From assembly GCF_003347205.1 (NCBI RefSeq), contig NZ_QQBJ01000006.1, positions 124,001-188,000 on the forward strand: a stretch of DNA of 64,000 nt. The letters are read 5' to 3'. Positions 8,707-16,893 of the stretch are shown piece by piece. The notes beneath the pieces were generated by a model that had not been told where the DNA came from, did not search any database, and was given only the letters and a program-made list of their open reading frames with translations. This DNA comes from Mycolicibacterium moriokaense. Its GTDB lineage: Bacteria; Actinomycetota; Actinomycetes; Mycobacteriales; Mycobacteriaceae. Made by a program: the position numbers and the translations under genes. How positions within the stretch are numbered: the first letter of the stretch is position 1; each line of letters opens with the position of its first letter.

Positions 8707-9792
8707 GTGATCGAGCACAGCGACGGCAGCAAGACGCCCGTCATCGACGCCAGCGTGCACATCTTCATGCAGTCCAACAAGGATTTGCGGCGCAACTACA
8801 TGGCCGAGCCATACCGCAGCCGCGGCTTCCCCGACTACGAGATGGACTGGTACCAGGCGCCGGGCGGCGAGTACGCGCCCGGCACCGAGGCCGACGGCTA
8901 CCCGGCCAGCGATCCGGCGCTCGTCGGCACGGAGTTGTTCGACAAGCGGGGCGTCGACATCGCTGTCCTACATCCGATGACGCGCGGCATCATGCCCGAC
9001 CGGCACCTCGGCACCGCGCTGGCCGCGGCACACAACGAGATGCTGGTGAAGCGCTGGCTCGAGGACGGCGAATACGGCGACCGCTTCCGCGGCACCATCA
9101 GGGTCAACCCGGATGACATCGCCGGGGCGCTGCGCGAGATCGACAAGTACTCCGACCACCCGCGGGTGGTGCAGATCGGGATCCCGCTTCAGTCACGCGA
9201 GCTGTACGGCAAGCCGCAGTTCTGGCCGCTGTGGGAGGCCGCGGTGGCCGCGAACCTGGCCGTCGCCGTGCACATCGAGGTGGGTTCCGGCATCGCCGCC
9301 GCTCCCACGCCGTCGGGAAACACCCTGACCTACGAGCAGTACGTGTCGTTCATGGCGCTGAACTACCTGTATCACCTGATGAACATGATCGCCGAAGGTG
9401 TGTTCGAACGGATGCCCGGGCTGAAGTTCGTCTGGGCCGACGGGGCCGCGGATCTGCTGACCCCGTTCATCTGGCGAATGGACTGCTTCGGCCGTCCGCA
9501 CCTGGAGCAGACGCCGTGGGCGCCCAAGATGCCCAGCGACTACCTGCCCGGCCACGTCTACTTCGTGCAGGGCGCGATGGACGGCCCCGGTGACACCGAG
9601 TTCGCCGGCGAGTGGTTCGGCTTCACCGGCAAGGAAGACATGGTGATGTACGGGTCCAGCTACCCGCACTGGCAGGCCAACGCGCTGCAGGTGCCGAGTT
9701 CCTACTCCGCGGAGCAGCGCGACAAGCTGTGCTGGCGCAACGCCGCGCAGTTGTACGGGATAGACGTCGGGGCCAGTGTCAGCGCACAGTAG
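8707..9792 (+). CDS. Amidohydrolase-2 family protein lacking usual metal ligands
   Basis: A 361-residue TIM-barrel protein of the amidohydrolase-2 (ACMSD/LigW-like) family. The barrel landmarks are visible but altered. The first motif is VIDASVHIF rather than DxHxH. The SDYPH motif, whose Asp is catalytic in the family, is GSSYPHW. The barrel strand that holds EH in the next gene reads WADGAADL. It begins with GTG after an ATCGGAGG ribosome site. The adjacent paralogue keeps these residues, so this protein may be a non-catalytic partner or use another mechanism. It heads a four-gene operon under a GAGAAC-type operator. Confidence 0.85.
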   Translation: MIEHSDGSKTPVIDASVHIFMQSNKDLRRNYMAEPYRSRGFPDYEMDWYQAPGGEYAPGTEADGYPASDPALVGTELFDKRGVDIAVLHPMTRGIMPDRHLGTALAAAHNEMLVKRWLEDGEYGDRFRGTIRVNPDDIAGALREIDKYSDHPRVVQIGIPLQSRELYGKPQFWPLWEAAVAANLAVAVHIEVGSGIAAAPTPSGNTLTYEQYVSFMALNYLYHLMNMIAEGVFERMPGLKFVWADGAADLLTPFIWRMDCFGRPHLEQTPWAPKMPSDYLPGHVYFVQGAMDGPGDTEFAGEWFGFTGKEDMVMYGSSYPHWQANALQVPSSYSAEQRDKLCWRNAAQLYGIDVGASVSAQ

Positions 9793-9822
9793 ATGTAGAG
9801 GTTTGAGGCAAGGGAGATCACG

Positions 9823-10965
9823 ATGACCGTGACCACGACAGAGCGCAAGCCCGCGGCCGAACGAATCGCCGTCCGCTGCGTCGACTCCGACGTCCATCCG
9901 GTACCGCGGCGCGGCGAACTGTGGCAGTACATCCCCGAGCCGTGGCGCAGCAAGATCTTCGCGCATCAAAGAGTCGGAGAACGCATCTACTACGACGCGC
10001 CCGACTACGCACACGCCTACGCGATGCGGGTGGACACCTTCCCCTCCGACGGTGAGTTCGCGGGCAGCAGCCCGGAACTCGCGTTCAAGCAGCTGATCAT
10101 GGAGGCCGGCGCCGACATCGCGATCCTGGAGCCCGCCGCCTATCCGGCCCGTCTCGATGAGGCGAACCACGCGATGTCGTGTGCACTCAACGACTGGCAG
10201 GCCAATCACTGGCTGGACAGCCACAACAACTGGCACGAGCGCTGGCGCGGGTCGATCTGCGCGGCCATCGAGACACCTGATCTGGCCGCGGCCGAGATCG
10301 AGAAGTGGGCCGGTCACCCCTACATGGGCCAGATCCTGGTCAAGGCAGAACCGCGGCCGTCGTGGGGACATCCGAAGTACGACCCGATCTGGGCGGCGGC
10401 CACCAAGCACGACATCACCGTGAGCTGCCACCTGTCGCGCAGCCAGTACGAAGAGCTGCCGATGCCGTCGGTCGGGCTGCCCAGCTACAACCACGACTTC
10501 ATGGTCACCTACTCGCTGCTGGCCGCCAATCAGGTGATGAGCCTGATCTTCGACGGCGTCTTCGACCGCTTCCCAACCCTTCGAATCGTGTTGGTGGAGC
10601 ACGCCTTCACCTGGATCCTGCCGCTGATGTGGCGGATGGACGCGATCTACGAGGCGCGCAAGTCCTGGATGGACATCAAGCGCAAGCCGTCGGAGTACGT
10701 CAAGGACCACATCAAGTTCACCACCCAGCCGCTGGACTATCCCGAGGACAAGACGGAGTTGACCCGGGCGTTCGAGTGGATGGAGTGCGAGAAGATCCTG
10801 CTGTTCAGCTCGGATTACCCGCACTGGACGTTCGACGACCCGCGCTGGCTGGTCAAGCACCTGCCCGAGCACGCCCGCGAGGCCGTGATGTTCCGCAACG
10901 GAATCCAGACCTACCACCTTCCCGATACGGTCCCGGCCCTCGAGGGCCAGGTCAGGGTGTTCTGA
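9823..10965 (+). CDS. Amidohydrolase-2 family hydrolase/decarboxylase
   Basis: A 380-residue amidohydrolase-2 protein with the family motifs intact: VDSDVHPVP near residue 25, CHLSRS on a middle strand, VEHAFTW, and SSDYPHW, which carries the catalytic Asp. Family members hydrolyse C-C or C-N bonds or decarboxylate aromatic and unsaturated acids in the cytoplasm with one metal ion. It starts 30 bases after the previous paralogue and is followed three bases later by a Rieske protein gene, so it is part of one transcript. The substrate is unknown. A role in cleaving an oxygenated ring product fits the neighbourhood but is inference. Confidence 0.88.
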   Translation: MTVTTTERKPAAERIAVRCVDSDVHPVPRRGELWQYIPEPWRSKIFAHQRVGERIYYDAPDYAHAYAMRVDTFPSDGEFAGSSPELAFKQLIMEAGADIAILEPAAYPARLDEANHAMSCALNDWQANHWLDSHNNWHERWRGSICAAIETPDLAAAEIEKWAGHPYMGQILVKAEPRPSWGHPKYDPIWAAATKHDITVSCHLSRSQYEELPMPSVGLPSYNHDFMVTYSLLAANQVMSLIFDGVFDRFPTLRIVLVEHAFTWILPLMWRMDAIYEARKSWMDIKRKPSEYVKDHIKFTTQPLDYPEDKTELTRAFEWMECEKILLFSSDYPHWTFDDPRWLVKHLPEHAREAVMFRNGIQTYHLPDTVPALEGQVRVF

Positions 10966-10968
10966 GTA

Positions 10969-11361
10969 GTGGCAGAGGAAACGAAGCCGCCCCGGCTTGC
11001 GCAGGGGCGTGAGCACGTGGTCGCCACGGTCGACGAAATCCCGCCAGGAAAGCACAAGTTGGTGCCGATCGGCCGCCACGGCGTCGGTGTGTACAACGTC
11101 AACGGCACGTTCTACGCGATCGCCAACTACTGCCCGCACGAAGGCGGCCCGCTGTGCTCGGGACGGGCCAGGGGCCGCACCGCGGTCGACGAGAACGTGC
11201 CCGGTGACGCCGTCATGGTCCGCGACCTGGAATTCATCTACTGCCCTTGGCACCAGTGGGGTTTCGAGCTCGCGACGGGCACCACGGCGGTCAAACCCGA
11301 ATGGAGCATCCGCACCTATCCGGTGCGGGTCGTCGACAACGAAATCCTGGTGATGGCGTGA
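10969..11361 (+). CDS. Small Rieske [2Fe-2S] protein
   Basis: A 130-residue single-domain Rieske protein. The cluster ligands are Cys55 and His57 in YCPHEGG, and Cys92 and His95 in YCPWHQW. It has no catalytic mononuclear-iron domain, so it is an electron carrier (Rieske-type ferredoxin) rather than an oxygenase. The segment between the two ligand pairs is longer than in typical Rieske ferredoxins (RGRTAVDENVPGD). It starts with GTG three bases after the amidohydrolase and its stop overlaps the next GTG as GTGA. It could feed the oxygenases encoded further along. Confidence 0.9.
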   Translation: MAEETKPPRLAQGREHVVATVDEIPPGKHKLVPIGRHGVGVYNVNGTFYAIANYCPHEGGPLCSGRARGRTAVDENVPGDAVMVRDLEFIYCPWHQWGFELATGTTAVKPEWSIRTYPVRVVDNEILVMA

Positions 11362-12269
11362 CAACTGTCGAGTCGGCAGGCCCGGCGCTCAAACGCGGCG
11401 AGAAGACCTTCGAGGTCAACGGCGGCGACGTCGTCTACGAAATCCTGGGCAAGGAAGGCGATTTCATCGCGCTGACGCCGGGCGGACGGTTCAGCAAGGA
11501 CATCGAAGGCCTGCGCCCGCTGGCCAAGAAGCTGGTCGACGGCGGCTACCGGGTGCTGCTGTGGGACCGGCCCAACTGCGGCAAGTCCGATGTGCAGTTC
11601 TACGGGCAGAGCGAATCCCACATGCGCGCCGAAACATTGCACGCGCTGATCACCGGCCTCGACATCGGCCCGTGCATCATCGCGGGCGGCTCGGGCGGTG
11701 CCCGAGATTCGATGCTGACCACCATGCTCTATCCGGAGATCGTCACCAAGCTGGTGGTGTGGAACATCGTCGGCGGCGTGTACGGCTCCTTCGCCCTCGG
11801 CGCGCACTACATCATGCCGACGCTGCACGCCGCCCGCGCGCTCGGCATGAAAGGCCTTCTGCACGTGGGTGAATGGAAGGAGCGGATCGCGGAGAACCCG
11901 CGCAACAAGGACCGGATCCTGGCCTACGACAGCGACGAATTCCTCAAGGTCCAGCTGCGCTGGCTCAACGCCTACGTGTCCAAGCCGGGCCAGACCATCC
12001 CCGGCGTGCCCGACGAGATGTTCGACGGGATCACGGTGCCGACGCTGATCATCCGCGGCGGCGAGAACGACTGGGACCACCCCAAGCGGACGTCGCTGGA
12101 GGTGAACTGTCTGATCAAGGGCTCGAAGCTGATCGACCCGCCGTGGCCCGAGGATGCTTGGGAGCGCGCCAGCGAGGCGCGCGCGCAGGGGAAAGTCAAG
12201 CGCTTCAACATGTTCGACACGTGGGTACAGGCCGCGCCCGCCATCCTGGACTTCCTGAGCAAGCGATGA
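11358..12269 (+). CDS. Alpha/beta hydrolase
   Basis: A 303-residue alpha/beta-hydrolase. The nucleophile elbow is GGSGGAR with Ser112, and LWDRPNCGKSD is a typical strand-loop segment. An acid residue is likely in GGENDWDHP. I do not see a canonical C-terminal catalytic His: the end reads LIDPPWPEDAWE, so the triad may be atypical. The GTG start overlaps the Rieske gene stop as GTGA, so it ends the four-gene operon. It converges with the next minus-strand gene with two bases between stops. A C-C or ester hydrolase in the pathway is plausible. Confidence 0.85.
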   Translation: MTTVESAGPALKRGEKTFEVNGGDVVYEILGKEGDFIALTPGGRFSKDIEGLRPLAKKLVDGGYRVLLWDRPNCGKSDVQFYGQSESHMRAETLHALITGLDIGPCIIAGGSGGARDSMLTTMLYPEIVTKLVVWNIVGGVYGSFALGAHYIMPTLHAARALGMKGLLHVGEWKERIAENPRNKDRILAYDSDEFLKVQLRWLNAYVSKPGQTIPGVPDEMFDGITVPTLIIRGGENDWDHPKRTSLEVNCLIKGSKLIDPPWPEDAWERASEARAQGKVKRFNMFDTWVQAAPAILDFLSKR

Positions 12270-12271
12270 CG

Positions 12272-12745
12272 CTAGACCGTGCGGATGTGCACTTCGCAGT
12301 TGAGGGACGCCTCGAGCGCGGTGTGGATGCGGCTTTCCGGGATGCGCTCGAGGTCGGTCTTGCGCAGCGTCACGTGGACGATGTCGAAACCGTCGCCGCC
12401 CGGAGTGCGGGTGATGTCGCCCGTCAACCCGAACCCGGCGAGCACGCCGTGGGCGTCGTCGTCGGTACCCCGGCTGATGTAGGTGAGCACGCCGGGCTCC
12501 GGCTCGGTGCCGAACGCCTTGCCGCACAACCCGAGAGCGAAGCCGGTGAGCTCATCGGCGCTGTCGCCGTCGATCAACAGCTCGACCTCGCGCCGTTGGG
12601 CGGGCATGGCCGCGATGTTGTTGTCCAGCACACTTATGCCCGCGGCGTCGGCGAGCCCGCGGAGGGTCACCATGCCGTCTGTTAACTGTTCGGGCGCGAG
12701 GCGGCCCGCGGGGTCCACCCGGACACGCACCACCGCCGTTCTCAT
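12272..12745 (-). CDS. Conserved-looking hypothetical protein
   Basis: A 157-residue acidic protein starting MRTAVVRVRVDPAGRL and ending in CEVHIRTV. It has several alternating hydrophobic strands (VELLIDG, FDIVHVTLRK) that suggest a small alpha/beta domain, possibly ferredoxin-like. I do not recognise a family. It is the only minus-strand gene between two plus-strand operons and is divergent, by 33 bases, from the NuoF-like gene, so they may share a promoter region. It is accepted as real because it fills the gap exactly between its neighbours and has a sensible start, but it could be a chance open frame. Confidence 0.6.
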   Translation of the reverse strand: MRTAVVRVRVDPAGRLAPEQLTDGMVTLRGLADAAGISVLDNNIAAMPAQRREVELLIDGDSADELTGFALGLCGKAFGTEPEPGVLTYISRGTDDDAHGVLAGFGLTGDITRTPGGDGFDIVHVTLRKTDLERIPESRIHTALEASLNCEVHIRTV

Positions 12746-12778
12746 GTCTGCAACCCTATCCGCGGGCAGGAGCATGCC

Positions 12779-14068
12779 ATGACCGCCGCAACCGATCTCG
12801 CCGTCACGGTCTGGCCCGGCATCGAGGCCCGGCTGTTGCGGGAGGGAACCGAGGACTACGCGCAGTACCGCGCGGCGGGCGGGTACCAGCCGCTGGGCAA
12901 CCCGGACGGCCTGCTCGCCCAGATCGACCTCGCCGGTCTGCTGGGCCGCGGCGGCGCGGCCTTTCCGCTGGCGGTCAAGCTGAAAACGGTCAAGGACAAC
13001 GGGCGCGCCGCAGGCGGTGCGGTGGTGATAGCCAACGGCGAAGAGGGCGAACCCGCGTCGATCAAGGACCGGTGGCTGCTGCGGCACCGCCCGCACCTGG
13101 TGCTCGACGGGCTGCGCCTCGCGGCCCGCATGGTCTCCGCCGACCGCGCCTTCATGTACGTCTCGGACCGGCTCGCCGCGGACGCGGTGCACTCGGCCCT
13201 CGCCGCCGTCGACCCCGATGCGCTGGGCGGCCTGGCCGTCACGGTGTCGACCGTCGACCCCGGCTACGTCGCGGGCGAGGAGACGGCCGCGGTGCGCGCC
13301 ATCAACGGCGGGCCGGCCAAACCGACCGACAAGCCGCCGCGTCCCTTCGAGGACGGCGTCGGCCGGCTTCCCACGATGGTCAGCAACGTCGAGACGCTCG
13401 CGCTCATCCCGTTCATCGCGCAGCACGGCGCCGAGGCGTTCCGCCAACACGGCACGTCGGCGTCGCCGGGGACGTTCCTGGCCACCATCACCGGCGCGGG
13501 CAGGCCGCCCGCGCTGTACGAACTTCCGCACGGGTTGGCGTTCACCGACCTGCTGCAAACCCATGGCGTGCCGGCGGATCAGGTGCGCGGCGTGCTGATG
13601 GGCGGCTACTTCGCGGGCCTGCTGAACAACGAGGTCCTCGACGTCACGCTCGACCACGAGTCGCTGCGCCGACTCGACAGCGGCCTGGGCTGCGGCGCCA
13701 TCACCATCCTCACCGAGGACTGCCCGGTGGCGGTGGCGGCGTCGGTGATGGCGTACTTCGACCGGGAGAACGCCGGACAGTGCGGATCGTGCTTCAACGG
13801 CACCGCCGCGATGTCCGCTGTGACGGAAGCGCTGCGCGACGGCGTGGCCACCAGCGAAGACCTGGCGCGTCTGGAGCGCTGGTCGGTGGTGCTACGCGGC
13901 CGCGGCGCGTGCGCGACGCTGGACGCCGCGACGAACGTGGCGGCCAGCCTGCTGTCGGCGTTCCCGCAGGTGGTCGACCAACACCTCAAGGGCGGTTGCC
14001 AATCGTGCCGCACCGATGCGTTCAAGGCACTGCGGCCCTACGAGATCGAGGCGGTGGCGACGGCATGA
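12779..14068 (+). CDS. NuoF-like NADH-binding flavoprotein
   Basis: A 429-residue protein of the 51 kDa complex I (NuoF) family. It has the NADH/FMN motifs GRGGAAFPLAVK and NGEEGEPAS, the VSNVETLA motif, a soluble-ligand-binding-like domain, and a C-terminal iron-sulfur region with CGSC, GACATLDAA and GGCQSC. The standard third Cys of the CxxCxxC cluster motif is missing (CGSCFNG). It stands outside any complex I operon and overlaps a small ferredoxin gene by four bases (ATGA). It is therefore a candidate NADH:ferredoxin reductase for the P450 and Rieske enzymes nearby; that role is inference. Confidence 0.85.
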   Translation: MTAATDLAVTVWPGIEARLLREGTEDYAQYRAAGGYQPLGNPDGLLAQIDLAGLLGRGGAAFPLAVKLKTVKDNGRAAGGAVVIANGEEGEPASIKDRWLLRHRPHLVLDGLRLAARMVSADRAFMYVSDRLAADAVHSALAAVDPDALGGLAVTVSTVDPGYVAGEETAAVRAINGGPAKPTDKPPRPFEDGVGRLPTMVSNVETLALIPFIAQHGAEAFRQHGTSASPGTFLATITGAGRPPALYELPHGLAFTDLLQTHGVPADQVRGVLMGGYFAGLLNNEVLDVTLDHESLRRLDSGLGCGAITILTEDCPVAVAASVMAYFDRENAGQCGSCFNGTAAMSAVTEALRDGVATSEDLARLERWSVVLRGRGACATLDAATNVAASLLSAFPQVVDQHLKGGCQSCRTDAFKALRPYEIEAVATA

Positions 14069-14364
14069 GGATTCGTCTGGACCGGACCATGTGCGACGGC
14101 TTCGGCCTGTGCGCCAAGCACGCCCCGGAGTACTTCTCGCTCGACGACTGGGGCTACGCCTGCCTCGAGGGCAACGGGATGATTCCGGAGAAGGATCAGG
14201 CCGCCGTCATGCGGGCGCTGCTGGACTGCCCGGTACACGCCATCATCGAGATGGGGAAGCCCAGGCCGTCGAACGACGGGGCCGTGCATTCGGAGATCCG
14301 GGAATCACCGGAGCCCGAGCCTGTGACCGAGAACAGCGAAGCGGTTTCGGAATTCGTCCGATGA
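14065..14364 (+). CDS. Small ferredoxin (3Fe-4S/4Fe-4S, mycobacterial P450 type)
   Basis: A 99-residue ferredoxin with the pattern C10-DGFGL-C16 and C55-P. The residue at the variable fourth-ligand position is Phe13, so the cluster is likely 3Fe-4S. Such proteins carry electrons to P450s in mycobacteria. A 40-residue acidic tail follows the fold (SPEPEPVTENSE), unlike the 63 to 66-residue ferredoxins elsewhere in this window. The ATG overlaps the NuoF-like gene stop, and its own stop overlaps the DUF35-thiolase start, so it is firmly within one operon. Confidence 0.9.
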   Translation: MRIRLDRTMCDGFGLCAKHAPEYFSLDDWGYACLEGNGMIPEKDQAAVMRALLDCPVHAIIEMGKPRPSNDGAVHSEIRESPEPEPVTENSEAVSEFVR

Positions 14365-16016
14365 CAAGACCGCTGCCAGAAGTCAACGCGCAGAACGAGT
14401 TCTTCTGGACCGCAGGCGCCGACGGGGTGCTGCGCATCCAGGAGTGCCGCGACTGCAGTGCGCTGATCCACCCGCCGACACCCGTGTGCCGGTACTGCCG
14501 CAGCCGCAACATGGGCGTGCGCGACGTCTCCGGCGAGGCGACGCTGTCCGCGTTCACCGTCAACCACCGGTTCGGCTTCCCCGACCTGCCGCCGCCTTAT
14601 GTGGTGGCACAGGTCGCGGTCGTCGAGGACCCGCGGGTTCGGTTGACCACCAACATCGTTGACTGCGAGCCCGACGATCTCGAGCTCGGACAGACGGTCG
14701 CAGTGCAGTTCGAGAAGCTCGAAGACGCGATGGGCACCGTCTGGTTGCCCGTGTTCACGCCGACCGCCGAGAAGAAGACCGGGCCGCAGGCCGTCGACGA
14801 GATCGCGCCACAGGACTTCGGCAAGCACGTGTCGCCGATGCTCACCACGGAGAAATTCGAGGACGCGGCAGCGATCACCGGCATCGGCATGTCGAAGATC
14901 GGCAGGCGGCAGATGGTGCCGCCACTGTCGCTGACCATCGACGCCTGCCAGCAGGCGGTGGCCGACGCGGGCCTGACTTTCGACGACATCGACGGCCTGT
15001 CAACGTATCCCGGACTGGACATCGCCGGCATGGGCGAGGGCGGGGTCAGCGCACTGGAGGGGGCGCTCGGTCTGCGACCGGCGTGGATCAACGGCGGAAT
15101 GGACACCTTCGGTCCCGGCGGCTCGCTGATCGCCGCCGTGATGGCCATCGCGACCGGAATGGCCCGCCACGTGTTGTGCTTCCGCACGCTGTGGGAGGCC
15201 ACCTTTCAGCAGTTGATGAAGGAAGGCAAGATGGCGCCGCCGGGCGGCGCCCGCACCTCGAGTTGGCAGATGCCCTTCGGTGCGACATCAGCGGCGCATA
15301 CGCTGGCCTTGAACGCGCAGCGCCACTTCGACAGGTATGGCACCACGAAGGAGACGCTGGGCTGGATCGCGCTGAACCAGCGCGCGAACGCGATGCTGAA
15401 TCCCACTGCGATCTACCGCGATCCGATGACCATGGACGATTACCTGAACGCCAGGCCGATCACCACCCCGTTCGGCCTCTACGACTGCGACGTGCCGTGC
15501 GACGGGGCGGTCGCGGTCGTGGTGTCGGCGGCCGACGCCGCCAAGGACATGCCCAAGACGCCGGTGCTGTTCGAGGCCGTGGGCACCCAGATCGTCGAGC
15601 GTACCGACTGGGACCAGACCACGTTGACCCACGAGCCGCAGGTGCTCGGCCAGTCCGCGCACATGTGGACGCGAACCTCGTTGCGGCCCAGGGATGTCGA
15701 CGTCGCCGAACTCTACGACGGCTTCACGTTCAACTGCCTGTCCTGGCTGGAGGCGCTCGGCTTCTGCGGCATCGGCGAGGCAAAGGACTTCATCGACGGA
15801 GGCAAGGCCATCGCCCGCGACGGCGTCATACCGCTGAACACCCACGGCGGTCAGCTGTCGCACGGGCGCACCCACGGCATGGGGCTGATCCACGAGGCCG
15901 TCGCGCAGTTGCGTGGCGAGGCGGGTGAACGCCAGGTCAAGGGCGCCCGAGTCGGCGTGGTCAGCAGCGGCGGCCTGACGCCGAGCGGTGCGATTCTGTT
16001 GCGGACGGATGAGTAG
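14361..16016 (+). CDS. DUF35 (OB-fold/zinc ribbon)-thiolase fusion, Ltp2-like
   Basis: A 551-residue two-domain protein. Residues 1 to about 165 are a DUF35 domain with a zinc ribbon (Cys29, Cys32, Cys43, Cys46) and an OB-fold. The rest is a non-condensing thiolase of the SCP-x/Ltp type, with ITGIGMSKIG, AELYDGFTFNCLSWLE and NTHGGQLSHGRTHG. In sterol side-chain degradation a separate Ltp2 and a DUF35 protein together form a retro-aldolase; here both parts are in one chain. It probably cleaves a beta-hydroxyacyl-CoA, releasing a ketone or aldehyde. ATGA overlap with the ferredoxin gene fixes the start. Confidence 0.9.
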   Translation: MTRPLPEVNAQNEFFWTAGADGVLRIQECRDCSALIHPPTPVCRYCRSRNMGVRDVSGEATLSAFTVNHRFGFPDLPPPYVVAQVAVVEDPRVRLTTNIVDCEPDDLELGQTVAVQFEKLEDAMGTVWLPVFTPTAEKKTGPQAVDEIAPQDFGKHVSPMLTTEKFEDAAAITGIGMSKIGRRQMVPPLSLTIDACQQAVADAGLTFDDIDGLSTYPGLDIAGMGEGGVSALEGALGLRPAWINGGMDTFGPGGSLIAAVMAIATGMARHVLCFRTLWEATFQQLMKEGKMAPPGGARTSSWQMPFGATSAAHTLALNAQRHFDRYGTTKETLGWIALNQRANAMLNPTAIYRDPMTMDDYLNARPITTPFGLYDCDVPCDGAVAVVVSAADAAKDMPKTPVLFEAVGTQIVERTDWDQTTLTHEPQVLGQSAHMWTRTSLRPRDVDVAELYDGFTFNCLSWLEALGFCGIGEAKDFIDGGKAIARDGVIPLNTHGGQLSHGRTHGMGLIHEAVAQLRGEAGERQVKGARVGVVSSGGLTPSGAILLRTDE

Positions 16017-16893
16017 CGGACCCGCGCACGCGAGGCCGCGCGTCGTCCTCGTCGACGGCGTACCGATGTCGGCCCTCGTCGCGTCGGTGCAGGAGCCGAA
16101 GGCGGTGATCGTCGCAGTGCACGGTGGCGCCACGTCGGCGGCGTACTTCGACTGCCCGGGCCACCCGGAGCTGTCCTTGCTGCACTCGGCGGTCGCCAAC
16201 GGCTACACGGCGATCGCGTTGGACCGCCCCGGCTACGGCGCGTCTGCGTTCTATCACGACAAGATGGCCGAGGCCGAGAGCCGCGTCGGCTTCGCGCTGG
16301 GCGCAGTCGACAAGATCATCGGCGAAAGTTCCCGCGGGACAGGGCTTTTCCTGCTCGCCCACTCCGCGGGCTGCGAGCTGGGTCTGCGTATGGCGGTCGA
16401 CGACCGCGCCACCGACGTGTTGGGGGTGGAGTTGTCGGGAACCGGGTTGCGCTACGGCGAGGAGGCCAAGACCGTCATCAGCGAGGCCACCGCGACCTCA
16501 CGCCCGGCGGGTCTGCGGGACCTGCTGTGGCAGCCCACCGATCTCTACCCGCCAGAGGTGCTGACCAGTGGCCTCTCGGCGCCTGGCGCACCGTATGAAG
16601 CCGACGTCACCGCGGACTGGCCCCGCCGCGACTTCCCCGAGATCGCCGGCCGGGTCACGGTGCCGGTCGAGTTCAGCGTCGCCGACCACGAGAAGGTCTG
16701 GGAGACCACACCGCAGGCGGTGCAGGCGGTGGCGGCGTTGTTCAGATCGTCACCGCGGGTCGTACTCAACGAGATGGCCGACAGCGGACACAATCTCAGC
16801 GTCGGGTGGAGTGCAGGCGAATACCACCGCAGAGTGCTGGCCTTCGCCGGCGAGTGCACCGCCGCGCGCGAATCGGAACTGGAGGCGGGTTGA
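16009..16893 (+). CDS. Alpha/beta hydrolase
   Basis: A 294-residue alpha/beta-hydrolase. The oxyanion-side HGG is at about residues 38-40, the nucleophile Ser119 is in AHSAG, an acid residue is in VADHEKVW, and the catalytic His near residue 261 is in DSGHNLS, so the triad appears complete. The ATG lies inside the end of the thiolase gene (8-base overlap), which gives strong coupling. It could hydrolyse a thioester, a lactone or an ester formed in the pathway; the substrate is not deducible. Confidence 0.88.
   Translation: MSSGPAHARPRVVLVDGVPMSALVASVQEPKAVIVAVHGGATSAAYFDCPGHPELSLLHSAVANGYTAIALDRPGYGASAFYHDKMAEAESRVGFALGAVDKIIGESSRGTGLFLLAHSAGCELGLRMAVDDRATDVLGVELSGTGLRYGEEAKTVISEATATSRPAGLRDLLWQPTDLYPPEVLTSGLSAPGAPYEADVTADWPRRDFPEIAGRVTVPVEFSVADHEKVWETTPQAVQAVAALFRSSPRVVLNEMADSGHNLSVGWSAGEYHRRVLAFAGECTAARESELEAG

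Noticed and set aside
9193-11364. Long open frame (about 720 codons) antisense to the two amidohydrolases and Rieske gene
   Set aside because: Caused by GC-rich third positions; no domain is recognisable and the plus-strand genes carry clear family motifs and ribosome sites.
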